Shown here piece by piece: positions 43,438-52,472 of a stretch of 64,000 nt of DNA. A program made the translations under genes and the position numbers. Below the pieces are notes generated by a model that did not search any database, was not told the origin of the DNA, and worked only from the letters and a program-made list of their open reading frames with translations. Within the stretch, counting starts at the first letter, position 1; each line of letters starts with the position of its first letter. The DNA comes from JAIVHA01 sp965367295 (lineage in GTDB: Bacteria > Pseudomonadota > Gammaproteobacteria > DSM-19610): NCBI GenBank assembly GCA_965367295.1, contig CBDUHN010000001.1, forward strand, positions 124,001-188,000. The letters run 5' to 3'.

Positions 43438-44508
43438 TCAGCCAAGATTCCTGGCGATCCAGGGTCCCACCATACGGGTTACCGGCAAGGGCAACCGCTT
43501 CCAGGCATCGATGAACATACGATATTTCGGATTGGTCGGACTGACGTTGGGCATGGCATCGGCCTTCACCAGCCAGTATTCGTAGTGCAGCGGTTCCGGC
43601 TCGAACCCCCAGTTTTTCTTGAAACTGTAGGAGCCGGTGCCTTCCTTGCTGCGCCCGTAATCAAACCACTTCAGGCCGCGTTCACAGCTGCGACGCATCA
43701 GCTCCCAGTACATAAAATCGTTACCCTGAACACGGCGCGCACCTGCCGTGCCGCCACCGTAATAGGGCAATACTTCATCGCGGAAATAAAAGCTCATCAC
43801 ACTGCTGATGAGGTTCCCCTCATGGGTGATGGTGAGGATCTCGCAATCCTTGCCAAACACCTCCTGGAGAATCTGGAAATAGCGTTTGCTGAATACCGGC
43901 GTTCCCAGGTTGTGCACACTCTGGGAATAGGCATCGTAAAGTCGATCAATGCCGGCATCGATCTCACTGACCAGTCCGGCCTTGATACCCTTGCGCACCA
44001 TGGCGCGCTGCTTGCGGGGAATGGCCAACATATTCACTTCCGGATCGGGGTCCATTTCCTTGCGGAAGGTGACATAGAGGTCTTTACGATCCCAGCCCGG
44101 ATTGCGCGCCTGGCGATTACGAAATTCGAGATAATCAACCCCCAGGCGGGTGGCAAGGTCCTGTGCCGCCTGCTGCAATGCGACAGCCGCTGCTTCCGTC
44201 TCGGCGGCAATCCCACCGTATACACAGAAAGGGTTCGAAATGAGCGCATTGCCGAACAGCAGACTACGCACATGGCCAAGGGGCAGTACACCCTGAATAC
44301 GACCATCGGCTTCGGCAAACAAGAAATGGGTTTTGTGACCAAAGGCACGCTCGATCACTTCACTCCAGCCCGCACGATGAAAGAAGCTAGCCTGCTCACT
44401 ACGGCTTACAAAGGCATCCCAGTCATTTGCGCGCGTGGCGTCAAGTGTATGGATGGTAACGGGCGACGTTAGTGTAGCCCGTCCAATGGAGGTCACCGCC
44501 ATGTTCAC
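43438..44508 (-). CDS. FemAB-related PEP-CTERM system-associated protein
   Basis: This 356-residue protein of the GNAT/FemAB superfamily has VSRSEQASFFHRAGWSEVIE near the N-terminus, KQRAMVRKGIKAGLV in the middle and GNDFMYWELMRRSCERGLKWFDYGRS in the second acetyltransferase-like fold, followed by TGSYSFKKNWGFEPEPL. It matches the exosortase-locus FemAB family. Related proteins transfer an acyl or aminoacyl group from acyl-CoA or tRNA; here a substituent on the exopolysaccharide is likely. Its start is GTG, overlapping the stop of the deacetylase gene by four bases (alternative ATG at 44502). Confidence 0.9.
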   Translation of the reverse strand: MNMAVTSIGRATLTSPVTIHTLDATRANDWDAFVSRSEQASFFHRAGWSEVIERAFGHKTHFLFAEADGRIQGVLPLGHVRSLLFGNALISNPFCVYGGIAAETEAAAVALQQAAQDLATRLGVDYLEFRNRQARNPGWDRKDLYVTFRKEMDPDPEVNMLAIPRKQRAMVRKGIKAGLVSEIDAGIDRLYDAYSQSVHNLGTPVFSKRYFQILQEVFGKDCEILTITHEGNLISSVMSFYFRDEVLPYYGGGTAGARRVQGNDFMYWELMRRSCERGLKWFDYGRSKEGTGSYSFKKNWGFEPEPLHYEYWLVKADAMPNVSPTNPKYRMFIDAWKRLPLPVTRMVGPWIARNLG

Positions 44509-45368
44509 GACACATCCCCTGTTTGCGGGAGAAACACCCGATCCATACGATCCCAGCGGAAATCATTCAACAAACGGGTCAGACGCTTCTCCATACGCTT
44601 GAGATTCAGGTAATGTCGCACGCGGGTTTTCAGACCAACACCCTGCTGACGTGGCTGCTCAGGATCAATTTCCCAGGGATGAAAATAGAATACACAGGAT
44701 TGTTCGTCGCGCCGATTCACGCGGCGCATGGCCCAGCGGGAAACCCCGTAGGGAAGAAGACGGAAGTATCCTCCACCACCGCAGGGATAGTTGTGATTGA
44801 AAAACTTCACCGTGGTTACGGGTACCTCGATCATGGCAGCATCGGTTGGCCGGAATGAAAACCTGGGGGCCTCTGGCATGCCATACAGGTCATGACGAAT
44901 GGGATAGATGCTGGAACTGTACTGGTGCCCCGTCTCGGCAAGCACATCCAGCGCCCAGAGATTCCCAGCGCCGATGGAATAGCTGGCGGCACGGTAACCC
45001 TGGACCAGTTGGCCACTGACATCCTCGAGCAGGGCCTTGGTACGAGTCACATCGGCACGGAATTCATCCGGCGACTGCTGGGTTACCCGCACATGGGAAT
45101 AGCCATGACTGGCAACCTCGTGCCCGGCTTCCACCATGCGTCGCACCAGTTGTGGATAGCGCTCCGCCACCCAGCCAAGCGTAAAGAAGGTAGCCTGCAC
45201 GCCGTGATCGGCGAACAGTTGCAGAATGCGGTCTGTGTTGCGCTCAACGCGACAGGGAATATGTTCCCAGTCAGTACGATTGACATGGGATTCAAATGCG
45301 GAGACCTGAAAATAATCCTCCACATCGACACTCATGGCATTGATGATAGCCTGTCCGGTTTGGGACAT
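44505..45368 (-). CDS. polysaccharide deacetylase, exosortase/PEP-CTERM locus type (DUF3473)
   Basis: This 287-residue CE4-type enzyme starts with the first motif MSVDVEDYFQVSAFE (metal Asp), then GHEVASHGYSHVRV (two His) and VQGYRAASYSIG, and ends in a DUF3473 domain (VYYFHPWEIDPEQPR is the near equivalent; here FYFHPWEIDPEQPRQQG). It would deacetylate N-acetyl sugars of the exopolysaccharide. The ATG at 45368 is preferred; the longest frame begins with a TTG at 45401 that adds poorly conserved residues. It overlaps the FemAB-like gene by four bases and follows wecB by 40 bases. Confidence 0.92.
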   Translation of the reverse strand: MSQTGQAIINAMSVDVEDYFQVSAFESHVNRTDWEHIPCRVERNTDRILQLFADHGVQATFFTLGWVAERYPQLVRRMVEAGHEVASHGYSHVRVTQQSPDEFRADVTRTKALLEDVSGQLVQGYRAASYSIGAGNLWALDVLAETGHQYSSSIYPIRHDLYGMPEAPRFSFRPTDAAMIEVPVTTVKFFNHNYPCGGGGYFRLLPYGVSRWAMRRVNRRDEQSCVFYFHPWEIDPEQPRQQGVGLKTRVRHYLNLKRMEKRLTRLLNDFRWDRMDRVFLPQTGDVS

Positions 45369-45408
45369 TACATTCCGCGTCAAGGACGCCCCCAGATTCA
45401 AAACTTGT

Positions 45409-46587
45409 TTAATTAGCGACAGACGCCGGCGCTATGCTGCGTTGCGCCAACCATTTTTGCAGGTGGGCCTTGATACGTTCTGCTGCCTTGCCGTCCCAGT
45501 ATTCGGGCACCCGACCCTGCTTGCCACCAGTGGTGAGCACGTCGTTCACGGCCGCCATAATTCGGCTGGAATCAGTCCCGACAACAGTATTCGTACCCTG
45601 CTCCACGGTAATCGGCCGCTCGGTGTTTTCTCTTAGCGTTATACAGGGCACCCCAAGTGCGGTGGTTTCTTCCTGCAGACCGCCGGAGTCGGTCAACACC
45701 AATCGTGCATGGCGCATCATGCCCAGCATTTCCAGATAACCCAACGGCCCCAGCTGGAGGATACGAGGAGAATCTAGCAAACCAGCCAAACCCGCATCGA
45801 TAATCCGTGCCCGGGTGCGTGGATGCACGGGAAACAGCAGCGGCACCTGTTCACTCACGACGTACAAGGTTTCCAGCAAACGCCGTAACACAGCCGGGTC
45901 ATCCACATTCGAGGGCCGGTGCAGGGTCAGCATGGCGTAGCCTTCATTCGCCTCCAGCACCGCAGTGTCGGCACCTGCGGCGGCCAACGTCTTGTTGCCG
46001 GGTACCGCCCTGGCAAGATTGTGATGGAGCGTATCGATCATCACGTTTCCGGTGAACACCACCCGTTCCTCGCTTATCCCTTCCCGTTGCAGGTTCAGCA
46101 GGGCATCGCGCTCAGTAGTGAACAACAGCTCAGATATCTGATCGGTCAATACCCGGTTGATCTCTTCGGGCATGCCACGGTCATAACTGCGCAGGCCCGC
46201 TTCCACGTGAATCACCGGGATGCCTTTCTTGCTGGCCACCAGGGCACAGGCGATGGTGGAATTCACATCCCCCACCACCAGGATCGCAGCCGGATTCTCC
46301 GCCTCCAGCACCGGTTCAAAACGCTTCATGATTTCCGCGGTCTGCACCGCGTGGCTGCCAGAACCAACCCCGAGGTCAATATCCGGTTCGGGAATTCCCA
46401 ACTGCGTGAAAAAGGATTCCTTCATAGCGGCATCATAGTGCTGGCCGGTATGCAGCAAACGAGCAGGAATAGGGTCGGGCTGGGAGCGGAATGCTGCCAT
46501 CAGCGGAGCGATTTTCATGAAATTGGGTCGCGCGCCGACCACGCAAAGAATGCCGGTGCCAGTAGGATTCGTCACTGCATACTCCAC
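45409..46587 (-). CDS. wecB: UDP-N-acetylglucosamine 2-epimerase (non-hydrolysing)
   Basis: This 392-residue cytoplasmic enzyme converts UDP-GlcNAc to UDP-ManNAc. Visible motifs are VGARPNFMKIAPL (N-terminal substrate loop), VVGDVNSTIACALVA, IPVIHVEAGLRSYDRGMPEE (catalytic Asp/Glu cluster) and VLTDSGGLQEETTALGVPCI (UDP-binding serine/glycine loop). The length is normal. The start is GTG at 46587 within GTGGAGTATGCAGTG; a second GTG four codons later is possible. wecB is a standard member of exosortase-linked eps operons and indicates ManNAc or ManNAcA in the polymer. Confidence 0.94.
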   Translation of the reverse strand: MEYAVTNPTGTGILCVVGARPNFMKIAPLMAAFRSQPDPIPARLLHTGQHYDAAMKESFFTQLGIPEPDIDLGVGSGSHAVQTAEIMKRFEPVLEAENPAAILVVGDVNSTIACALVASKKGIPVIHVEAGLRSYDRGMPEEINRVLTDQISELLFTTERDALLNLQREGISEERVVFTGNVMIDTLHHNLARAVPGNKTLAAAGADTAVLEANEGYAMLTLHRPSNVDDPAVLRRLLETLYVVSEQVPLLFPVHPRTRARIIDAGLAGLLDSPRILQLGPLGYLEMLGMMRHARLVLTDSGGLQEETTALGVPCITLRENTERPITVEQGTNTVVGTDSSRIMAAVNDVLTTGGKQGRVPEYWDGKAAERIKAHLQKWLAQRSIAPASVAN

Positions 46588-46618
46588 AATTCGTTCGTGC
46601 GGCCGTCGGCCGGCAGGA

Positions 46619-47695
46619 TCAGGCCTTGTCCGCCTTTTTCAAACCTTGCAGGACTTCGGACAGGTCGAGGTCATCTCCCGACAACATGGCCATCATGATC
46701 AGTTTCTGCAAACGGTCCTGATCGCGACGCATCTTCTTTTCCAGGTCTTCCAGCTTACGTTCCAGGTGCTGGATCCGGCGCTCCATATCCAGGGGAACCG
46801 CGGCAATATTGGCTGCCGCCACAGGCTGCGGATCGAGGTTCAAGCGTGGCTTGACCTCTTCCTGCTCTTCATCCGCCTTTCTGGGAATTTCATTCTGTTG
46901 TTCATCGATGACCGTCTGCACCACCTGCTCATTGATTTCGTGCAGTTCGTCCAATGCCGCCATCAAGAGGACGCGATCGCAGAACGTGTTGATCTGGCGC
47001 GGAATCCCGTCAGTATGGGCATGAATCATCTCATAGGCATCCTCGGCGAATCGAGGATCATCCTTCCAGCCGACTACACGCAGCCGGTGATTGATATATT
47101 CGCGGGTTTCATCTTCACCCAGCGGGCCGAGGTGATGCGCCGCGATCACCCGTTGGCGGAACTGTTCCAGCCCCCTGGCCTGAAGGGTTTCACGAAATTC
47201 ACCCTGCCCAAGCAAAAAAGTCTGTAACAGTGCACGATCACCTGCCTGGAAATTCGACAGCATCCGCAACTCTTCAAGAGCACTGGCGGAAAGGTTGTGG
47301 CACTCGTCGATCACCAGCAGGATGCGTTTACCTTCCCGAGCACGGGCGGAAAAGAAGTATTTCAGCACCTTGAGCAGCGCGGTCTTGGACATATCATCGC
47401 TGCTGAGCCCAAAGCCGGAGGCCACCATGCGCAGCAATTCATCGGGATCGAGATTGGTAGTGACCAATTCAGCAGAAACCACATTACTCATGCGCAACTG
47501 GCTGTCCAAAGCGCGTACCAGGGTTGTTTTGCCCGCACCCACCTCACCGGTAATCACCACAAAACCTTCGCCTTGCTGCAAGCCATAACGCAGATAGGCG
47601 AGCGCCTTGGAATGACCACGACTGTGGAACAGGAACTTGGGATCGGGTGTAAGCCTGAAAGGCAACCCCGAGAAATTGTAAAATTGATCGTACAC
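46619..47695 (-). CDS. XrtA/PEP-CTERM system-associated AAA ATPase
   Basis: This 358-residue ATPase is of the GspA/ExeA-like type. MYDQFYNFSGLPFRLTPDP begins the protein. Walker A is ITGEVGAGKTTLVRAL (about residues 48-63) and Walker B is RILLVIDECHNLS (about 125-137). Sensor and lid segments EFRETLQARGLEQFRQRV follow. The C-terminal 60 residues form an acidic/basic coiled coil (DMERRIQHLERKLEDLEKKM). It belongs to the putative secretion ATPase of PEP-CTERM loci and probably drives or gates polysaccharide or protein export at the inner membrane. The start is GTG. It lies six bases after the outer-membrane protein gene. Confidence 0.92.
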   Translation of the reverse strand: MYDQFYNFSGLPFRLTPDPKFLFHSRGHSKALAYLRYGLQQGEGFVVITGEVGAGKTTLVRALDSQLRMSNVVSAELVTTNLDPDELLRMVASGFGLSSDDMSKTALLKVLKYFFSARAREGKRILLVIDECHNLSASALEELRMLSNFQAGDRALLQTFLLGQGEFRETLQARGLEQFRQRVIAAHHLGPLGEDETREYINHRLRVVGWKDDPRFAEDAYEMIHAHTDGIPRQINTFCDRVLLMAALDELHEINEQVVQTVIDEQQNEIPRKADEEQEEVKPRLNLDPQPVAAANIAAVPLDMERRIQHLERKLEDLEKKMRRDQDRLQKLIMMAMLSGDDLDLSEVLQGLKKADKA

Positions 47696-47701
47696 GGCTA
47701 C

Positions 47702-49315
47702 TCAGAACTCTATGCTTAAACGTGCGGTAAGACGGTTCTCGGCGTATTCATCACCGGGAAGATCGGATTCATTTCGAGTGTAACGATAGGCAATCGAGCC
47801 ACTTGCACTACGGGAAAGATCCCGGGTTACCATCGCGTCGATATACCAGAAATCGTCCTCCCGGCCATCGGAGCTGAATTTCACCCGTTCCCAGTTTCCG
47901 CGCAGATTGGTCCTGGTACGCCCGCTATAGCGCCAGGCCCAGTTTGCAAAACCACCATGGGACTTTTCATCTTCCACGATACTGGACTGGGCCAGACTGG
48001 CGGTTGAGTCGAGATAATCACGTCGCTCAGTAAACAGCGACACACCAATGGTCGATTTTCCGGTCTGGAAACTGACGCCCGCCTGACCGCGCTTGCGTTC
48101 AAAAATTTCTTCCTTGAGGCTGAAGGAGTCATTGATATAGGCATTTGCCAGATCGGGAAACAGCGCACTCAGCAACTGGAATTCCTGGTCATTATCGATG
48201 CCGATTGCCAGCAAATTGCTTTGCAGTCGCTGCGTATCAAAAAACAGCCGCTGCGTCGTCTGGGTATCTTCCAGGTAGTTCATCTGCCACAAGGTGCGCC
48301 GGGTCCGGTGCCGAAAGGCACCCGACCAGACGCTACCTGGATTCAACCCCACTTCCCGCTCACGATAGGATGTCTGCAAAGTAGTGCGCACACTGGGGTT
48401 AAGGATAACTGAACCACTCGTGAAATTGTTCCCCTCCAGGGCCGAAAGAGAAAGGTAACGGCTCGGCGTGTAGGTCGCACCCACACCCCAGTAGGTTCCA
48501 TTCCTGGCCACTTCGCTGGAATTGAGATCGTTTTCCTCACGGCCGCCTTGCGCCTGCAGGGCAAATTTCGGATGTATCTGGTAGAGAATATTGGCCGTAC
48601 TGCGCTCTTCATCGAGACTGGCGCTGCTGCCACGGTCCGCATTGCTCTTGAAATAATTCAAATTCCAGCGTAACAAAGCGAACTTGCGGCCACTGCCGAA
48701 TTCAGCATTGACAAAATTGGTCTCCGAAGCCTGCACGGCGCCATCGGTATCGACGGTTTCATAGCCATAACGTAACAATGTGCTCATATAGCCGCTGAAA
48801 TCATGGCGGATATAGGGGCTGATGCTGTAAGCCTGCACATCCGTCAAGTTGTTGCTTCCGGTAATGGAATCAGCGGGACGTGCACCACGGGCATCCACCA
48901 ATGCCTGGCTCATATGGGCGCGGGCATCCAGAAACAGGAAATCATCCGTAAGCTCGGCGTTCATCTTGCCTTCAAGGCGATGGTTGATGCGGTTGGCATC
49001 GCTGTCATCGGCGAAAAACAGCGTCTGCATCCGATAATTCATGTTGAGCTTCAGGCGCGAGCTTTCGCGCAGCAAGGAAAAGCCCGGGGTTATTTCGGTG
49101 ATCAGGTCATCGTCTTCCATGCCGGAAGGCGCAAGCGTCACATTATCAGTATAGATTTCACTTGCCGTGACGCGGGGCTTAAAATCCCAGCCTTGAGCGG
49201 CTATCGCACCGGAAGCGAAACCAAGCATCAGCAGGGCTGAAACCGGCATCCCTGCACGCCTCCTGGCCAGTTGCGCAAGCGCCCTGCCGGCGGCGATGCC
49301 CTTACTGCGCCCCAT
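47702..49315 (-). CDS. PEP-CTERM system-associated outer-membrane beta-barrel protein
   Basis: This roughly 537-residue protein has a signal peptide (MPVSALLMLGFASGAIAAQ) and then alternating beta strands ending in LTARLSIEF, the C-terminal phenylalanine typical of BAM-inserted barrels. WDFKPRVTASEIYTDNVTLAP at the mature N-terminus matches the TIGR03016-type family of exosortase-linked eps operons. It is likely the outer-membrane conduit or an accessory for exopolysaccharide secretion. The start is ambiguous: several in-frame ATGs lie inside the repetitive 3' end of the kinase gene. I chose the one at 49315, 14 bases inside that gene, but a longer form is possible. Confidence 0.88.
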   Translation of the reverse strand: MGRSKGIAAGRALAQLARRRAGMPVSALLMLGFASGAIAAQGWDFKPRVTASEIYTDNVTLAPSGMEDDDLITEITPGFSLLRESSRLKLNMNYRMQTLFFADDSDANRINHRLEGKMNAELTDDFLFLDARAHMSQALVDARGARPADSITGSNNLTDVQAYSISPYIRHDFSGYMSTLLRYGYETVDTDGAVQASETNFVNAEFGSGRKFALLRWNLNYFKSNADRGSSASLDEERSTANILYQIHPKFALQAQGGREENDLNSSEVARNGTYWGVGATYTPSRYLSLSALEGNNFTSGSVILNPSVRTTLQTSYREREVGLNPGSVWSGAFRHRTRRTLWQMNYLEDTQTTQRLFFDTQRLQSNLLAIGIDNDQEFQLLSALFPDLANAYINDSFSLKEEIFERKRGQAGVSFQTGKSTIGVSLFTERRDYLDSTASLAQSSIVEDEKSHGGFANWAWRYSGRTRTNLRGNWERVKFSSDGREDDFWYIDAMVTRDLSRSASGSIAYRYTRNESDLPGDEYAENRLTARLSIEF

Positions 49316-50231
49316 ATCCATATCCATAACCGTAGCCATAACCTCCATAGTAATCCGCACCGCCCGGCCGTTTGCTCTTGTTCAGGACCAGCCCGACTAC
49401 CTCACAGGACTCCAGCATCCCCAGCGCCTCCTTCACTACTGGCTGGGGTGTACGGGATTCCTCTACGACCACCACGATCTGCCCCATCAGGGTAGCCAGC
49501 ACGCGTGCCTCAGTGGTCATAAGCAAGGGTGGGGAATCAAAAATAATGATGCGATCATGGTAGCGAGTGGCCAGCTCCTCGGCAAAGTCCCGCATGGCAC
49601 CACTGGCCAGCAACTCGGTGGACTTCGCATGTTTATGTCCGGCAGGCAGCAGCATCAGGTTCGGCACATCCGTCTTGATGAGCACATCCTTAACCTTCAT
49701 TTTACCTGCGAGCACATCGGTAAACCCCGATTTTGCCTCCACACCCAGGCGGGAACTGACCTCCGGCTTGGCGACATCGGCATCGATGAGCAGCACACTC
49801 TTTTCCATTTCCATGGCCATACTCATGGCCAGGTTGATGGATGTAAAGGTTTTGCCTTCGCCGGACAGCGAACTGGTCACCATAATCAGATTGGGATGTG
49901 TAACCGGCGAGGCTGCCAGCCCATTCACGTGCATCAGCAGGGGACGCTTCACATTTCGCAGCTGTTCGGACATATGGGTATTGCGTTCGCCGCGCGGATC
50001 GATGACTCCCATCGCAATCAGGCGATGCCAGTCCAGCTTGACCTGGTTACGGGTACCGAATTCATTCTCCAGTTCAAACCCCACCTCTGAAGCAGCACTG
50101 TCAGTACCCATGTCCCGTGACTGCTGTGGAGCCGTTGTGGTCATTTCCTGTTCGGCAACGACATCATTCTCCGGCGCATTCGCTTGTACGTTTCCGCCGA
50201 GTTTTTCCATTGCTTTTTCAATGGTGCTCAT
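49302..50231 (-). CDS. exopolysaccharide/PEP-CTERM locus tyrosine autokinase
   Basis: This 309-residue cytoplasmic BY-kinase has Walker A VTSSLSGEGKTFTSINLA (about residues 120-137), Walker A' VLLIDADVAKPE and Walker B RIIIFDSPPLL. The C-terminus is a tyrosine cluster of seven Tyr within 17 residues (DYYGGYGYGYGYGYGAQ), the expected autophosphorylation tail. It lacks a membrane domain, which is provided by the chain-length protein encoded just upstream (stop and start overlap by one base). The pair corresponds to a split Wzc, and phosphorylation of the tail would control chain length and export. Confidence 0.94.
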   Translation of the reverse strand: MSTIEKAMEKLGGNVQANAPENDVVAEQEMTTTAPQQSRDMGTDSAASEVGFELENEFGTRNQVKLDWHRLIAMGVIDPRGERNTHMSEQLRNVKRPLLMHVNGLAASPVTHPNLIMVTSSLSGEGKTFTSINLAMSMAMEMEKSVLLIDADVAKPEVSSRLGVEAKSGFTDVLAGKMKVKDVLIKTDVPNLMLLPAGHKHAKSTELLASGAMRDFAEELATRYHDRIIIFDSPPLLMTTEARVLATLMGQIVVVVEESRTPQPVVKEALGMLESCEVVGLVLNKSKRPGGADYYGGYGYGYGYGYGAQ

Positions 50232-51808
50232 TACCCCAACCCCATTTTGGATGCGACCATCGCCACCACATCAAGATCCAGTATCTCGACCATGGCCACG
50301 CCACCATATACCGCAAGCAACATCAGCCATGCGGAAGTGAATGCTGCAATCGCCACACGGCGTTTGCTCATGTATTCATCGGTACGCACCATCGACACCA
50401 CACCAAGCACCGGGATACCCGTAATGTCCTTCATGGACTTGGTATCGTCGAAGGTAGGTCTAATCTGGGAGAGCAGAAACGCAGCACCCAAGCCCAAGGC
50501 AAGGCTACCCAGCATGACCAGACTCATGAACAGCAATCGATCAGGGCCCGACGGAGAAAGCGGAGAGCGAGGGGGATCAATGACCTTGAATTTGATATCG
50601 TCACCACGCACCTCCGCCTTTTCGGAAATACTGGCCGACTCACGCCGCTTCAACAATTCTTCATAATTACGTTTATTCACCTCGTAATCACGATTAAGGC
50701 GTTTCAGCTCAGCCTCGATCTGGGGAACTGTATCCACCCGGTTCTTCAGATCATCTACACGACGCTGATACTCCTGCACACGTGCATTCATGGAAGCGAT
50801 CTGGGCGTCGGTTTCCGCCAGCATCATCTTCATCTGCTGTACCACGGGATTGGTGGAAGAACCGGGGCCGGCTTCGGCAAGCAGCTTCTGCTCTTCCTTG
50901 CGCTGCTCCTCCAGCCCGGCAATCAATCGTTTCAACTCAATCACGTCCGGGTGATTTTCGGTGTACCTCAGCAGCAGTTCATCCATCTGGCTCTGCATGG
51001 ACTGAATGCGTGCATCGATCGCTGAAGTGGGACCGCCCACCTGCCCAGAGAACAGGCCCATGGACATCTCATCCTGTTCTGCAATATCCGACATCTGCCG
51101 CTGTTGCGAACGACGGCGGTTTTGTGCTTCCTGCAGAGCAAGCTTGGCCTGATCGAGGCTACTGGACGCGGCCTGCAAACGCGCGTAGTAATCCTCTCCC
51201 GAGCCCGGAAGCATCCCCACGTTCTGGCGTTTGAAGGTAGCCAGGCGCTCCTCCGCAATGGTCAGTTTCTGCTCATACTCCCGGATCTGCTCATCGATGA
51301 ATTTCTGGGCGGAATCCGTATCACTGCGGTTTTCACCCAGCGTGCTTTCCACCCAGATGGTGATGATCGACTGCACGATCCGCTTCGCAAGATCACGATC
51401 CTGATCGCTATAGGAAATGGTGTAGAGGTCCTCACGATTGGTATTGCCAATCTCCACCCCTCGGCCGAGTCTGTCCAGTAAGGCCTCCTTGGCTTCCGGC
51501 GAAGTGGCCGTAATGTCGAGGTCAGTCATGCGGGACAGTTTTTCAAGGTTGGGGCGACTAAGCAGCGTTTTCGTCATCAGTTCGATGCGTCGCCGGGAGT
51601 CGGTCGAGATTGCGATTCCGCGCAACAGCGGCCGTAGCAGGGATTGTGTATCTATATGGATACGTGCCGACGCTTTATACTGGTCCGGCATCTGCATCAC
51701 AAAGGCCCAGCCGATCAGGCACACCAACCACATGGTGGCCAGGGCGACCCAACGGAATCGCCAGACTCCACGGCCGTAACGTAACAGTTCTTCAATTAAT
51801 TCGTGCAT
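50231..51808 (-). CDS. polysaccharide chain-length determinant, PEP-CTERM locus type
   Basis: This 525-residue Wzz/GumC-like protein has the N-terminal helix FRWVALATMWLVCLIGWAFV, a large periplasmic coiled-coil region (LTIAEERLATFKRQNVGMLPG, EYQRRVDDLKNRV) and the GNVR/Wzz end KRNYEELLKRRESA with VIDPPRSPLSPSGPDRLLF before the second helix at about residue 425. A further hydrophobic stretch near the C-terminus (AFTSAWLMLLAVYGGVAMV) is family-typical. It has no kinase domain; the separate kinase follows. It forms the inner-membrane adaptor that links polymerisation to the export lipoprotein encoded upstream. Confidence 0.93.
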   Translation of the reverse strand: MHELIEELLRYGRGVWRFRWVALATMWLVCLIGWAFVMQMPDQYKASARIHIDTQSLLRPLLRGIAISTDSRRRIELMTKTLLSRPNLEKLSRMTDLDITATSPEAKEALLDRLGRGVEIGNTNREDLYTISYSDQDRDLAKRIVQSIITIWVESTLGENRSDTDSAQKFIDEQIREYEQKLTIAEERLATFKRQNVGMLPGSGEDYYARLQAASSSLDQAKLALQEAQNRRRSQQRQMSDIAEQDEMSMGLFSGQVGGPTSAIDARIQSMQSQMDELLLRYTENHPDVIELKRLIAGLEEQRKEEQKLLAEAGPGSSTNPVVQQMKMMLAETDAQIASMNARVQEYQRRVDDLKNRVDTVPQIEAELKRLNRDYEVNKRNYEELLKRRESASISEKAEVRGDDIKFKVIDPPRSPLSPSGPDRLLFMSLVMLGSLALGLGAAFLLSQIRPTFDDTKSMKDITGIPVLGVVSMVRTDEYMSKRRVAIAAFTSAWLMLLAVYGGVAMVEILDLDVVAMVASKMGLG

Positions 51809-51848
51809 CTCTGTCCTTCAATCCTGATGTTCCCTTCCCGTCCGCAGC

Positions 51849-52472
51849 CTAGAACCAGGCTTCCGGAATAATCAGGATATCGCCCGGCAGCATGCTCACA
51901 TTAGCGGTGATATCGCCACCATTGAGCAGATCATCCAGTCGCACACTAAACTGCTGAGCCTGTCCATCGACATTGCGCACCACAGTAGCCTTGTTGCCTG
52001 CTGCGTACGGGGTGATACCGCCCACAGCGATCATCACATCCAGCATGGTCATGCCATCACTGAAGGGCAGGGCCTGGGGCTGTGCTGCCTGGCCGACCAC
52101 CCGGATCTGATGATCAAAGGGACCGCGGAAACCGCTGACCATGACGGTGACAACCGGGTTTTTGATGTAGGTGGAAAGCGCCTTCTCCATCATGCGGGCC
52201 AGTTCCGAAGAGGTCCGGCCACTGGCCTGGAGGTCTTCCAGCAAGGGGGTCGTGATGCGGCCATCGGGACGTACCGTGGTACCGGTAGAGAGTTCCGGGT
52301 TGCGCCATACGAAGATATTGAGGGTGTCCCCGGCACCGATCACATACATCGGCGTCTCATCAACCGTGCGGGCTTCCTGGCTGGCAGCGGGATAACGAGT
52401 GGCGCAACCGGTCAGTTGCAACAAAAAAAACATCATCGAAACGATGGCGAGTACGGTGCGATTGCTGTTCAC
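51849..52472 (-). CDS. polysaccharide export outer-membrane lipoprotein
   Basis: This 207-residue Wza-like protein has the lipoprotein signal VNSNRTVLAIVSMMFF followed by the lipobox LTGC. The Poly_export domain follows (VIGAGDTLNIFVWRNPELS, about residues 45-63, and ITTPLLEDLQASGRT) and then an SLBB-type segment (VVGQAAQPQALPFSDGMTMLDV). It forms the outer-membrane export channel of the exopolysaccharide. The GTG at 52472 is chosen because TAGGAGGGGGTAGTCCC is a strong ribosome site; longer frames upstream lack a site and would bury the signal. It is the first gene of the 20-kb minus-strand eps operon. Confidence 0.93.
   Translation of the reverse strand: MNSNRTVLAIVSMMFFLLQLTGCATRYPAASQEARTVDETPMYVIGAGDTLNIFVWRNPELSTGTTVRPDGRITTPLLEDLQASGRTSSELARMMEKALSTYIKNPVVTVMVSGFRGPFDHQIRVVGQAAQPQALPFSDGMTMLDVMIAVGGITPYAAGNKATVVRNVDGQAQQFSVRLDDLLNGGDITANVSMLPGDILIIPEAWF

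Noticed and set aside
43108..44472. Plus-strand open frame of over 450 codons opposite the FemAB-like and glycosyltransferase genes
   Set aside because: It crosses two well-supported minus-strand genes with coupled starts and stops and contains no known domain.
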